Positions 42,228 through 51,160 of a stretch of 64,000 bases of DNA are shown one piece after another. Both the position numbers and the translations under genes were made by a program. This DNA is from Arthrobacter ruber (GTDB taxonomy: Bacteria > Actinomycetota > Actinomycetes > Actinomycetales > Micrococcaceae): positions 1-64,000 of the forward strand of contig NZ_PPTH01000008.1 in assembly GCF_002954225.1 (NCBI RefSeq), in the 5' to 3' direction. Position 1 is the stretch's first letter. The number at the start of each line of letters is the position of its first letter. The notes below the pieces were generated by a model that saw only the letters and a list, made by a program, of their open reading frames with translations, did not search any database and was not told where the DNA came from.

Positions 42228-43724
42228 TCAGTTCGGGCGTTGGCGTAGTGCCAGCCAGAGGGGTGCGAAGACATCAGGGTCATCAAGGCTAACCCCCAGT
42301 AGCGACTGGGCTATTCCGATGCGATGACGTACCGAGTTTCGGTGAATCCCCAAGTCCCGTGATGCGTTTTCCCAGTGGCCTCTGTGACGTAGGTACTGGA
42401 ATACCGTTGCGACCAGATCCGCCCGAGAGTAGGCGGCCAAGGCCTGCACCCAGATATCTGCCTGCGCGTCCTGCCCGCTGCTGACGGCGACCAGCAATCC
42501 CGCCGGTGCCTGTTTCACTGCCTGACGTACAGAGGGGACGGCACCTGGAACTTCGCTCAATGACACCGGGTCGCTGAGGGCTCCTGCCAAGCTCTCGCGG
42601 GCGTCCTCAAAGGAAACACGCGAAGCATCAGGTTCAGGTGTCCCTTCATCTGCTGTCAACACTACGTAGAGGACACCGTTTTCCTCGTGGCGCAGGAGAC
42701 AGGTCGCTAGCGCAGTGCCTAAAGCAGGCAGACCGGCGTCGTGATCCAGCAGCGGGGCTGCTCTCACCAGCGACGACGCATCATCATCAGGATGCATCCT
42801 GAGCCCGAGAACGCGTACGCGTGCTGGCAGGTCCTGCAATCCAACGTCCACAGCGAGCATCCGTGCTGCTTCGGTTTGACCGTGCAGAATCAGTTTCGCT
42901 ACAGCCGAGCCAAGGGCAGCGGTGGCACTGGAAACGACTTCACGCTGGCGAGCCTTAATGGCGAGCAGAATACACACTGTGACGATGACCTGCCGGTCCG
43001 CGGCCGTCAGCGTACGGCCGGGACCGATGGCTAGAAATCCGTGGATATGGTCACCGGAAGCGATGGGGTATTCCACGACAGGCTGGCCGTGAAGCTCGAA
43101 GGTAGCCGCGGAATGAGCGCCCGTCCGGTTCAGTCTGAGCGTTTCGGCATGCAGCAGGGGTACGAGAGATTTTGTATCAGCGGGCCAGAAGGTTTCGGTA
43201 CCGGAATCTACAGGCAGGTATGCAGCCCACCCACCGAGGGCCTGAGCCAGTCCCCGAACGACGGCGGAGGTTGCATCTGGCCGCATGGCGGCTCGCGCCA
43301 GCGCCGTTTGGGTACCAAGGCTTCCCATCAGGTCGGCCTGCCCGCTACGAGCTGATAGGCCCCAGAACGCGCGGGAAACGTGCTGGAACGGTACACCGTC
43401 GGGCACCGTCAGTAAATCGATGCCGGCCTTTGAACATGCTTCTTCGAGATAGTCCGGAACTTCGGCCAACCAAGGACCGAGACCGATGCCCAGCGCATGG
43501 ACCCCTTTGGCACGAAGCCGATGAACGTAGGCGCTGGTGGCAGCCCGTTTACCGATCAGTGGCATACCCGTGGTGAGGAGCAGCTCGCCGCCTTCAAGAT
43601 ACGGCGTGGGATCCTCAAGCTCCGATACATGCACTCCGCTCAGTTGGCGGGGGCGAAGCCCCTGCCCTCCTACCGTCGCAAGGTGAGGACCGAGCTGCGC
43701 GCTGAGTTCAACCAGGGATACCAT
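42228..43724 (-). CDS. PucR-family transcriptional regulator
   Basis: 498 residues. N-terminal PucR domain (VSELEDPTPYLEGGELLLTTGMPL, residues about 33-57), central GGDEF-related segment, and C-terminal HTH_30 of the PucR type: YLRHRGHWENASRDLGIHRNSVRHRIGIAQSLLGVSLDDP. Divergent from the aminotransferase gene, with about 80 bp between the start codons and an inverted repeat at 43746-43766. PucR regulators often activate purine, polyamine or GABA pathways, so it probably controls the aminotransferase and perhaps the whole downstream catabolic block. Convergent with the CoA-transferase. Confidence 0.88.
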   Translation of the reverse strand: MVSLVELSAQLGPHLATVGGQGLRPRQLSGVHVSELEDPTPYLEGGELLLTTGMPLIGKRAATSAYVHRLRAKGVHALGIGLGPWLAEVPDYLEEACSKAGIDLLTVPDGVPFQHVSRAFWGLSARSGQADLMGSLGTQTALARAAMRPDATSAVVRGLAQALGGWAAYLPVDSGTETFWPADTKSLVPLLHAETLRLNRTGAHSAATFELHGQPVVEYPIASGDHIHGFLAIGPGRTLTAADRQVIVTVCILLAIKARQREVVSSATAALGSAVAKLILHGQTEAARMLAVDVGLQDLPARVRVLGLRMHPDDDASSLVRAAPLLDHDAGLPALGTALATCLLRHEENGVLYVVLTADEGTPEPDASRVSFEDARESLAGALSDPVSLSEVPGAVPSVRQAVKQAPAGLLVAVSSGQDAQADIWVQALAAYSRADLVATVFQYLRHRGHWENASRDLGIHRNSVRHRIGIAQSLLGVSLDDPDVFAPLWLALRQRPN

Positions 43725-43745
43725 GGATAAAGTGTCTTATAAATC

Positions 43746-43766
43746 GCACTTGTTTGGCTAGAGTGC
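43746..43766. promoter_or_regulatory. Inverted repeat GCACT-N11-AGTGC in the PucR/aminotransferase promoter region
   Basis: 5-bp perfect arms around an 11-bp AT-rich spacer, lying 41-61 bases upstream of the aminotransferase ATG and just outside the PucR gene. Candidate PucR or activator site; short arms keep confidence low. Confidence 0.35.
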
Positions 43767-43806
43767 TCAATGACGGGACCCTATTCGACTCCGTAGCGTG
43801 GTCAGC

Positions 43807-45207
43807 ATGACCGAACTTCCTCACACCCCGCTGCACAGTACGCTGCCACAGTCCCGCCACCTGACCACGGCTGTGCCTGGTCCGCGCTCCAAGCAGCTCC
43901 ACGCCGAGCGCCTCGCCCATGTGAGCGACGGCTTCGGTATCGTCCTTCCTGTCTTCGTCGATCGCGCCGACGGAGCGATCATCCAGGACGTCGACGGTAA
44001 CCGCTTCATCGACTTCGCTTCCGGGATCGCCGTCACGAGTGTCGGTGCCGCGAACCGCAAGGTGCGCGAACGGGTTGCCGCTCAGCTGGAGCGATTCACC
44101 CATACCTGTTTCATGGTCACCGAGTATGAGTCTTTCACCCAGGTCTCCAAGTGGCTCAACGAGCACACCCCGGGGGACTTCGATAAGCGCACCGCCCTCT
44201 TCTCCACAGGAGCAGAAGCCGTGGAGAACGCGGTGAAGATTGCCCGCTCCGCGACCGGTCGGCCTAACATCCTTGTCTTCGACGAGGCATACCATGGCCG
44301 GAGCCTCCTGACGATGGCGATGACCGCCAAGGAAAATCCGTACCGGCTCAACTTCGGCCCGTTGCCCGGGGAGGTTGTACGCGCGGCATCGGCGAATCCC
44401 CTTCGGCCCTCTGCGTCCACCACCGGTGATGCGATGACTGCCGCCCTTGCGTCGGTGGAAGAAACGCTCGCTCAGCATGGCGCCGATACCTTCGCCGCCA
44501 TGGTTATCGAACCGATTCAGGGTGAAGGTGGGTTCATCGTACCGGTGCCCGGGTTCTTGGCAGGGCTGCGCGAAATCGCGACGAGGCACGGCATCGTTCT
44601 GGTACTGGACGAGATCCAGACCGGCATGGGCCGCACCGGCGCACTGTATGCCAGTGAGCACGAGGGCATTGCAGGGGATATCACCTTGTCCGCCAAAGCT
44701 CTTGCCGACGGTCTTCCCCTGTCAGCCGTGACGGGACGCACCGAATTACTCAATGCAGTCCATGTGGGCGGATTGGGCGGCACCTATGCGGGTAACCCGC
44801 TAGCGTGCGAGGCTGCACTTGCGGTCTTCGAGGAACTGGAGGACGGCGAACTGCTCGCAAACGCTCGCACGGTCGAGACCGTGGCACGAGAACTCCTCGA
44901 ACCTCTGGTCGAGGAGACGGCCATCGTCGCTCAATTCCGTGGGCGCGGGGCGATGCTCGCCCTCGAATTCGCCGACGCCACGACGCTGGATCCTCGCCCG
45001 GATCTCGCCCGTGCGATTTCGAGCGCCTGCCATGCGCAGGGTGTTCTGACCTTGACCTGCGGTACCCACGGCAACGTCATCCGCCTCCTGCCACCTTTGG
45101 TCATCTCCGAGGATCTGCTGCGCGACGGCCTGGGCGTGCTGCACGACGCGATCCTCGAAGCGAACGCCGCGCTCAGGGCGCCGGTACTGGTCGCCGACAC
45201 ACCGTAA
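43807..45207 (+). CDS. gabT: Class III omega-aminotransferase (4-aminobutyrate/5-aminovalerate type)
   Basis: About 466 residues from the ATG at 43807; an upstream GTG three codons earlier lacks a better ribosome-binding site. PLP aminotransferase with FSTGAEAVENAVKIAR, VFDEAYHGRSLLTMAMT, AMVIEPIQGEGGFIV, LVLDEIQTGMGRTG and PLP lysine Lys297 in SAKALADGLP. This pattern matches GabT/DavT, which moves the omega-amino group of GABA or 5-aminovalerate to 2-oxoglutarate. It would yield succinate or glutarate semialdehyde for the aldehyde dehydrogenases next to it, with glutamate dehydrogenase recycling 2-oxoglutarate. Confidence 0.87.
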   Translation: MTELPHTPLHSTLPQSRHLTTAVPGPRSKQLHAERLAHVSDGFGIVLPVFVDRADGAIIQDVDGNRFIDFASGIAVTSVGAANRKVRERVAAQLERFTHTCFMVTEYESFTQVSKWLNEHTPGDFDKRTALFSTGAEAVENAVKIARSATGRPNILVFDEAYHGRSLLTMAMTAKENPYRLNFGPLPGEVVRAASANPLRPSASTTGDAMTAALASVEETLAQHGADTFAAMVIEPIQGEGGFIVPVPGFLAGLREIATRHGIVLVLDEIQTGMGRTGALYASEHEGIAGDITLSAKALADGLPLSAVTGRTELLNAVHVGGLGGTYAGNPLACEAALAVFEELEDGELLANARTVETVARELLEPLVEETAIVAQFRGRGAMLALEFADATTLDPRPDLARAISSACHAQGVLTLTCGTHGNVIRLLPPLVISEDLLRDGLGVLHDAILEANAALRAPVLVADTP

Positions 45208-45523
45208 ACCCCACCCGGAGAATCCACCCGGGCACCCTGGGGAAGTTCGACCGGTTCGAGGTCCATCGGGCGTCCAGACTCCGTCGATCGCGCATCATGA
45301 CGCTAGAGCACGATAGTCGCAGGGTGCGGCAGTGCAGCTGGAGTCGTAGTGGCAGGATCGCGTGTAGTACGTGCTCGGTTGGGTGTTACCCCCAACCAAC
45401 ACCGAGTTTGCAGCATCCACCAGCAAGTTCGAGGGTGGGTCTGAATCGGGCCTGACAAGGCCTCCTGACCGGGTACAGGCGGGATTTCCACGCTGCAGTT
45501 TCGTTTTGAGAAAGAGGACCATC
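45208..45523 (+). promoter_or_regulatory. Promoter/leader of the glutaryl-CoA dehydrogenase operon, with inverted repeat at 45377-45397
   Basis: About 316 bases without a gene between the aminotransferase stop and the GCDH start. GGTTGGG (45377-45383) pairs with CCCAACC (45391-45397) over a 7-base loop, and CTC/GAG symmetry extends it outward (45374 to 45406). It may end aminotransferase transcription or act as an operator for the GCDH operon. No ORF in the gap carries a domain. Confidence 0.4.
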
Positions 45524-46729
45524 GTGACCACCACCACCGAAGCAGCCGCCCGAGCCGGCGTCGAGACAACCCTGGATCCAGCCGATCTCATCGACTTCGA
45601 TTCCCTGCTCACGCCGGAGGAACTTGCCCTGCGCAGCAAGGTGAGGTCCTTCGTGGACGCGCAAATCAAACCCAACGTTGCAGGGTGGTACGACCAGGCG
45701 TACTTCCCGCTGGAGATCGTTCCGGAAATGGCCAAGCTCGGACTGCTCGGCATGCACCTGTCCGGCTACGGCTGTGCCGGGCGTTCGGCAGTGGAGTACG
45801 GTCTTGCCGGTGCTGAGCTCGAAGCCGGCGACTCGGGACTACGAACGTTCGTCTCTGTTCAGGGATCGCTTGCCATGAGTGCGATCTCCAAGTGGGGATC
45901 GGAGGAACAAAAGCAGCAATGGTTGCCGGCCATGGCAGCGGGTGAAGCCATCGGATGCTTCGGGCTCACCGAGCCGTCTGCTGGATCTGATCCGTCCTCG
46001 ATGAAGACTTTCGCCCGACAGGACGGAACCGATTGGGTCATCAATGGAAGCAAGCGATGGATCGGCCTCGCCAGTGTCGCTCAGGTCGCGGTCATTTGGG
46101 CGATGACCGATAACGGGGTCCGCGGATTCGTGATTCCCACCGATACTCCAGGTTTCCGCGCTACGCCTATCGACCAGAAACTGTCGATGCGGGCCTCCAT
46201 CCAATGCGACATCGAATTGACCGATGTCCGCTTGCCCGCCGAGGCCGTCCTGCCGGACGCCACGGGCCTGAGGGGGCCGTTCTCGTGCCTCAACGAGGCC
46301 CGGTACGGCATTATCTGGGGCGCCATGGGCGCTGCCCGCGACTCGTTCGAGGCAGCTCTGTCCTACTCCAAGGACCGGCTTCAGTTCGATAAGCCTCTTG
46401 CCGGTTACCAGCTCACTCAACAGAAACTCGTCGACATGGCGCTCGAGATCAACAAGGGGTTCCTGCTGGCCCTGCACCTTGGCCGGCTCAAAGACGCCGG
46501 CCGGTTGCAGACGCACCAAATCTCCGTCGGCAAACTCAACAACTGCCGGGAAGCGATCGCGATTGCCAGGCAAGCCCGCACCATTCTTGGTGGGAACGGA
46601 GTGACCCTCGACTACTCGCCGTTGCGTCATGCCAACAACCTGGAGTCAGTGCGGACCTATGAGGGCACCGATGAGGTCCACACCTTGATCCTCGGCCAAA
46701 AACTCACCGGCACGCCGGCGTTCCGGTAG
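45524..46729 (+). CDS. gcdH: Acyl-CoA dehydrogenase, glutaryl-CoA dehydrogenase-like
   Basis: About 401 residues from GTG at 45524, following AAAGAGGACC; this length matches GCDH better than the longer open frame. CFGLTEPSAGSDPSSM, INGSKRWIGLASVAQ, CLNEARYGIIWGAMGAARDSFE and the C-terminal RTYEGTDEVHTLILGQKLTGTPAF follow GCDH (YEGTxxIHxLILGRxITGIxAF), with catalytic Glu in YEGT. GCDH oxidises and decarboxylates glutaryl-CoA to crotonyl-CoA. First gene of a run with ALDH and hydroxyacyl-CoA dehydrogenase, consistent with C5 catabolism. Confidence 0.85.
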   Translation: MTTTTEAAARAGVETTLDPADLIDFDSLLTPEELALRSKVRSFVDAQIKPNVAGWYDQAYFPLEIVPEMAKLGLLGMHLSGYGCAGRSAVEYGLAGAELEAGDSGLRTFVSVQGSLAMSAISKWGSEEQKQQWLPAMAAGEAIGCFGLTEPSAGSDPSSMKTFARQDGTDWVINGSKRWIGLASVAQVAVIWAMTDNGVRGFVIPTDTPGFRATPIDQKLSMRASIQCDIELTDVRLPAEAVLPDATGLRGPFSCLNEARYGIIWGAMGAARDSFEAALSYSKDRLQFDKPLAGYQLTQQKLVDMALEINKGFLLALHLGRLKDAGRLQTHQISVGKLNNCREAIAIARQARTILGGNGVTLDYSPLRHANNLESVRTYEGTDEVHTLILGQKLTGTPAFR

Positions 46730-46747
46730 GAGAACGGTCAAACTCGC

Positions 46748-48238
46748 ATGCCCTCATTAGCACCAACAGCACCTATCGAACTTCGGCACTTCATCGCTGG
46801 CCGCTGGGTCGAGGGGACGTTATCGCCTCTGATATCGGATAACCCTGCCCGCCCCGACGATATCGTCGCGACCGGTCAGCAAGCCGGCCCGGCCGAGGTG
46901 TCCCTTGCCATGGTTGCAGCCAGTGCTGCTGCGCGACCCTGGTCTCGCAGGTCTATGCACGAGCGCGGCGCTGTCCTGTTGCGCACAGCCGATCTCCTGG
47001 CAGAGCAGGCCGACCGGCTTGGCCTGGAGTTGGCGCGGGAGGAGGGCAAGACGCTGTCGGAGGCGACCGCCGAAGTCCTTCGCGCCGCGCAGATCTTCAG
47101 GTACTACGGTCAGGCAGGTGATCGCTCCGCAGGGGAAGTTTTTTCATCCCCACGGCGCGGTGAACGGATCCTCGTTACTCGCAAACCGTTGGGTGTGATT
47201 GGCATAGTTACCCCCTTCAATTTTCCCATTGCGATTCCTGCTTGGAAGATTGCTCCCGCGCTCGTTTACGGGAACACCGTGGTCTGGAAGCCGGCCAGCA
47301 CGGTGCCGCTTCTGGCCGTTCGGCTCGCCGAGGCCCTGGAGGAGGCCGGGCTACCTGAGGGGGTGCTGAACCTCCTTCTGGGACGAGGTTCTTTGGGTAC
47401 TGCTCTGGTCGAGCATCGTGGGCTCAGCGGACTGACCTTTACTGGATCGACGCGAGTCGGCCGTGAACTCGCTGCCGCTGCAGCTTCGCGCGGGGTGCCT
47501 ATACAGGCGGAGATGGGCGGGAAGAATGCATCTGTCGTTCTTGCTGATGCTGACCTGGAACTCGCTGCCGATCAGGTGTTGCTGGGCGCATTCCGCTCAT
47601 CAGGTCAAAAATGTACAGCAACCTCGCGCCTCATCGTTGATGAGAGGGTCGCGGATGACTTCCTCGGGCGACTTCAAGATCGCCTCGGGCAGTGGATCGT
47701 GGGGGACCCTACCGTCAGGGGTGTACAGATGGGGCCTCTGGTCAGCGAACCAGCGGCAGAGACCGTGCGACGAGGTATTCGCGCGGCGCTGGCTGACGGG
47801 GCGACCGTCCTCCACGAGGGACAGGCGCCTATCGATGGAGCAGGTTCCCGGTGCTTCATCGCCCCCACTATTCTGGAACTTTCAGGCGCCCGTAACGCAG
47901 CCGCCCAGAATCCTGCATGGTGCAAGGAGCTCTTCGGGCCGGTCCTGACAGTTCGCCGAGCCTCAGGCTCCGAGGATGCCTTCCAGCTAGCCAACGACAG
48001 TGCATTTGGACTTGCCGCAGCCGTCTTCACCCAGGACGTCACGCGCGTTCTTGATGCCTTGGACGAGATAGATGTCGGTGTCCTGCACGTCAACTCCGAG
48101 TCGGCGGGCGCCGATCCCCATGTTCCGTTCGGTGGCGCCAAGAACTCCGGCTACGGTCCCATGGAACAAGGCGGCGCGGCCCAAGACTTCTATACGCACA
48201 CGATGACGGTCTACCTGCGCGGAGGCACTCCAGCATGA
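46748..48238 (+). CDS. Aldehyde dehydrogenase, semialdehyde-oxidising type
   Basis: 496 residues. PFNFPIAIPAWKIAPALVYGNTVVWKPA, LSGLTFTGSTRVG, catalytic Glu in QAEMGGKNASVVLADAD and Cys in SSGQKCTATSRLIV, with VPFGGAKNSGYGPMEQ at the end. Closest to alpha-ketoglutaric-semialdehyde and other short dicarboxylic semialdehyde dehydrogenases. Placed between GCDH and the hydroxyacyl-CoA dehydrogenase, so glutarate semialdehyde (from 5-aminovalerate) is the favoured substrate. The GTAGGAGAAC before its ATG and ATGA overlap with the next gene place it in the GCDH transcript. Confidence 0.85.
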   Translation: MPSLAPTAPIELRHFIAGRWVEGTLSPLISDNPARPDDIVATGQQAGPAEVSLAMVAASAAARPWSRRSMHERGAVLLRTADLLAEQADRLGLELAREEGKTLSEATAEVLRAAQIFRYYGQAGDRSAGEVFSSPRRGERILVTRKPLGVIGIVTPFNFPIAIPAWKIAPALVYGNTVVWKPASTVPLLAVRLAEALEEAGLPEGVLNLLLGRGSLGTALVEHRGLSGLTFTGSTRVGRELAAAAASRGVPIQAEMGGKNASVVLADADLELAADQVLLGAFRSSGQKCTATSRLIVDERVADDFLGRLQDRLGQWIVGDPTVRGVQMGPLVSEPAAETVRRGIRAALADGATVLHEGQAPIDGAGSRCFIAPTILELSGARNAAAQNPAWCKELFGPVLTVRRASGSEDAFQLANDSAFGLAAAVFTQDVTRVLDALDEIDVGVLHVNSESAGADPHVPFGGAKNSGYGPMEQGGAAQDFYTHTMTVYLRGGTPA

Positions 48239-49134
48239 ACACCCTCATCAAGAACGTCCTGGTCGTCGGCGCCGGTGTCATGGGGCGCCAGATCGCCATG
48301 TCCGTTGCCCTTGCCGGATACCAGACGACGGTTCAAGATATTTCCAGCGACATGCTCGGTGCTGCCCAATCCAACCTCAACTCCTGGGCGGAGGGACAGG
48401 TAGCGAAGGGAAAACTCGACCGGGTAGCGGCCGACACCACCTTCGACCGTCTCTCTTGGACCACCGACCTCGAGGATGCTGCGTCCACCGCCGACCTTGT
48501 GGTCGAGGCAGCCACCGAACGGCTGGACATCAAAACTGAGATTTTCGCGACGTTGGGTCGGTGCGCACCCCCGCACGCGATCCTCACAACCAATTCCTCA
48601 ACGCTAGGTTCCTCGAAGGTTGCCGGAGCCACCAACCGCCCCGACAAGGTGTGCAACCTCCACTTCTTCAATCCCGCTTTGGTGATGAAGTGCGTCGAGG
48701 TCGTCCGCCACGAGGGAACCTCGCAGGGCACTGCGGATACAGTCCTCGAGTTCGCCAGGCGACTCGGAAAGCAACCCGTTCTGCTGGCACGGGAGATCCC
48801 GGGCTTTATCGCCAATCGACTCATGGGCGCCTTGCAGCACGAGGCCCTCGCCCTGGCTGGCGCCGGGATTGCTACCAAGGAAGACATTGACATCACCGCC
48901 CGGGCCGCCCTGGGCCACCCGATGGGACCCTTCGAGCTGATGGACATGATCGGTCTGGATGTCATCGACTTTATTGCTCAAGCAATCCATGCCGAAACAC
49001 GCCAGGACGTGGACAAGCCCGACCCCACCGTCGCAGCGCTGGTCGCCCAAGGGATGCTGGGGCGCAAGAGCGGTGCTGGATTCTACGTCTATGGACATGG
49101 GCCGGCTTCCTCCACGCCAAGGAAGAGCACTTGA
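48235..49134 (+). CDS. 3-hydroxybutyryl-CoA/3-hydroxyacyl-CoA dehydrogenase
   Basis: 299 residues. NAD motif VVGAGVMGRQIAMSVALAGY at the start, catalytic His-Glu pair in CNLHFFNPALVMKCVEVV, FIANRLMGALQHEALAL, HPMGPFELMDMIGLDV and GMLGRKSGAGFYVY at the end, the complete single-domain HBD family. Oxidises 3-hydroxybutyryl-CoA to acetoacetyl-CoA, the step between a crotonase and thiolase. No crotonase is encoded in this window. Start overlaps the ALDH stop in ATGA. Confidence 0.88.
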   Translation: MNTLIKNVLVVGAGVMGRQIAMSVALAGYQTTVQDISSDMLGAAQSNLNSWAEGQVAKGKLDRVAADTTFDRLSWTTDLEDAASTADLVVEAATERLDIKTEIFATLGRCAPPHAILTTNSSTLGSSKVAGATNRPDKVCNLHFFNPALVMKCVEVVRHEGTSQGTADTVLEFARRLGKQPVLLAREIPGFIANRLMGALQHEALALAGAGIATKEDIDITARAALGHPMGPFELMDMIGLDVIDFIAQAIHAETRQDVDKPDPTVAALVAQGMLGRKSGAGFYVYGHGPASSTPRKST

Positions 49135-49543
49135 AAACGTCCGGCAACCGGCAGACGGTCCTCAACACCGTGTGGAAGGCCCGGCATCAGAAGCAGCAAC
49201 AGCTATCGTTGCGACACCGTGATGCGGGTAGACCACACAAGTACTGTCCCGTTAACGGGCGGAGCGCCTGGAGACCGCACAAGGACCGCCCCTTCTGTTG
49301 GTTCTGCTCCGCCGCCGATCTTCTACGAACAGGACGTCGGTACTCTATGAGCCACCAGAAATAAGGCCGTCTCTAACTGCCTTAAATGTTGCACATCCCG
49401 GGTCATGTTGCCGACATTCCGGTGGTCTCTGAGATCAGGCATCGCCCATCACCCTGCAACGAAACTCGTAATCCGCCGTACATCGACATCAGGTGAATCG
49501 CCCAGAGACATTGTTGGACGGCTTTCGCCTTTGAGGAGAACCT
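49135..49543. other. Intergenic gap before the thiolase, with palindrome CCCGTTAACGGG at 49248-49259
   Basis: About 410 bases without a supportable gene; a 77-codon frame starting at 49131 has no domain and runs out of the upstream gene's end. A perfect 12-bp palindrome CCCGTTAACGGG lies in the middle. The Shine-Dalgarno GAGGAGA precedes the thiolase ATG at 49544. The spacing suggests the thiolase has its own promoter. Confidence 0.4.
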
Positions 49544-50731
49544 ATGAATCCCGCCGACGTCGTCATCCTGGCTGGTGCCCGCACCGCCCAGGCCAAGATC
49601 CTGGGCCAGCTGGCGACCTTCAGCGCGCCACAACTGGGCGCACACGCGATCAGCGCAGCGTTGCACCGTTCTGGAGTCACCCCTGAGCAGGTCGACTATG
49701 TGGTCATGGGCCAGGTCCTGCAAGCTGGAGTCGGGCAAAACCCGGCGCGTCAGGCGGCCGTCGGAGCGGGTATTCCCCTGAGCGTTCCTGCCGAGACCGT
49801 GAATAAGGTCTGCCTATCAGGGCTGACCAGCATCATCAGCGCTGCTCGTATGGTTCGTAGCGGAGAAGCCGACGTCGTCGTCGCAGGTGGCCAGGAGTCG
49901 ATGACCAATGCCCCGCACCTGGCCCTCGGCGTACGCCAGGGTAAGAGTTACGGCGACCTTTTGCTGGAGGATTCGGTAGCCAAGGACGGTCTTGTTGATG
50001 CCGCCGCGGAGAGATCCATGGGATCACTAACGGAGGGCGGTAACGCGACACGCGGCATCTCACGAACGCAGCAGGACGAAATCGCCGTAGCCAGCCATCA
50101 TCGCGCGGCGCAGGCTGCTTCCGAAGGTGTTTTCGATGAGGAAATCGCTCCGCTGACGGTTCCGCAACGCAACGCCAACCCGCTCGTGGTGGATCGTGAC
50201 CAGGGTATCCGCGCCGAAGCGACACTAGAGTCGATGGCTAAACTGCGCCCGGCATTCGACCGGCCTGGAACGATTACGGCCGGTAACTGCTCACCGCTTA
50301 CCGATGGCGCCGCGGCGGTCGTACTCGCAACTCGCAGCTACGCCGAACGCCACGGATTGCGATACCTCGCTGTCGTTGGCGCTCCAGGGCAGGTGGCCGG
50401 CATGGACACCTCCTTGCACTCCCAACCTTCGCACGCCATCAAGCACGCCCTGGCCAGGGCGGGGTGGTCTGTGCACGAGTTGGACTTCATTGAAATTAAC
50501 GAGGCATTCGCCTCTGTGCTCGTTCAGTCACTGCAGGACCTAAACTACCCGTTGCAAAAAACCAACATCCACGGGGGAGCCGTGGCGCTGGGTCACCCCA
50601 TTGGCGCCTCCGGTGCCCGGCTGGCACTGCACGCGTCCCTGGAATTGGCTCGCCGTGGCTCGGGCAAAGCCGCTGTGTCGCTGTGTGGCGGTGGAGGACA
50701 GGGCGAAGCGTTGCTACTGTACCGGGACTGA
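49544..50731 (+). CDS. Acetyl-CoA acetyltransferase (thiolase)
   Basis: 395 residues. Catalytic Cys in VNKVCLSGLTS near residue 90, GGQESMTNAPHL, NGAVEALGHPIGASGAR in the form VALGHPIGASGARLALH, and the second Cys in CGGGGQGEALL. This is a biosynthetic-type acetyl-CoA acetyltransferase that in catabolism splits acetoacetyl-CoA into two acetyl-CoA. It completes the route from glutaryl-CoA. Followed by a perfect hairpin shared with the convergent ALDH. Confidence 0.9.
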   Translation: MNPADVVILAGARTAQAKILGQLATFSAPQLGAHAISAALHRSGVTPEQVDYVVMGQVLQAGVGQNPARQAAVGAGIPLSVPAETVNKVCLSGLTSIISAARMVRSGEADVVVAGGQESMTNAPHLALGVRQGKSYGDLLLEDSVAKDGLVDAAAERSMGSLTEGGNATRGISRTQQDEIAVASHHRAAQAASEGVFDEEIAPLTVPQRNANPLVVDRDQGIRAEATLESMAKLRPAFDRPGTITAGNCSPLTDGAAAVVLATRSYAERHGLRYLAVVGAPGQVAGMDTSLHSQPSHAIKHALARAGWSVHELDFIEINEAFASVLVQSLQDLNYPLQKTNIHGGAVALGHPIGASGARLALHASLELARRGSGKAAVSLCGGGGQGEALLLYRD

Positions 50732-50969
50732 TCCTTCATCACGCCCTCCTTTTTCCCTCCTGCAATGGCCATCACAGGAGGAAGACAGTCCTGCCAAACA
50801 AACGGCCGTGGCTCCACAACCCAACGAGGGGATGGGGAGCGCACGACCTACTGATGACCAGCCCGAACCGAAAAACAATGAGGCCCGAGATTGGGGATCC
50901 TCGCCGCCCAGATTAGGCCTCACAGCAGACCAGCAAATTGGAGGCCCGGGCCAATGCCGAGCCCTCGTG

Positions 50970-51017
50970 CTCATCGAGGCACGGGAGCAGAAACTCATCG
51001 AGGCACGGGAGCAGAAA
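50970..51017. repeat. 24-bp direct repeat, two exact copies
   Basis: Two tandem copies of a 24-bp unit that begins CTCATCGAGGCACGG and ends CAGAAA, between the thiolase stop and the terminator. Each unit is in frame for Leu-Ile-Glu-Ala-Arg-Glu-Gln-Lys, but no gene is supported there. Probably replication slippage in noncoding DNA. Confidence 0.85.
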
Positions 51018-51095
51018 GTTGTAGACGTGACAACATCAGGTCCTCCAAACGCGTCAGGCATGTACTGTCCAGGGCCGAAGGGCAGACAGTGATGC

Positions 51096-51132
51096 CCGGG
51101 AGGGACGGGTGCGCGGCGGCCGTCCCTCCCGG
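51096..51132. terminator. Perfect hairpin between convergent thiolase and ALDH genes
   Basis: CCGGGAGGGACGG (51096-51108) pairs perfectly over 13 bp with CCGTCCCTCCCGG (51120-51132), loop 11 nt. It lies 28 bases past the ALDH stop and ends transcription from both sides, although T-tracts are absent as is usual here. Confidence 0.8.
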
Positions 51133-51160
51133 TCGAGTCAGCAGGTCAAAAGTGGGCGCC

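Noticed and set aside
50970-51017. CRISPR-like direct repeat near the thiolase
   Set aside because: Only two back-to-back copies with no spacers; simple tandem duplication.
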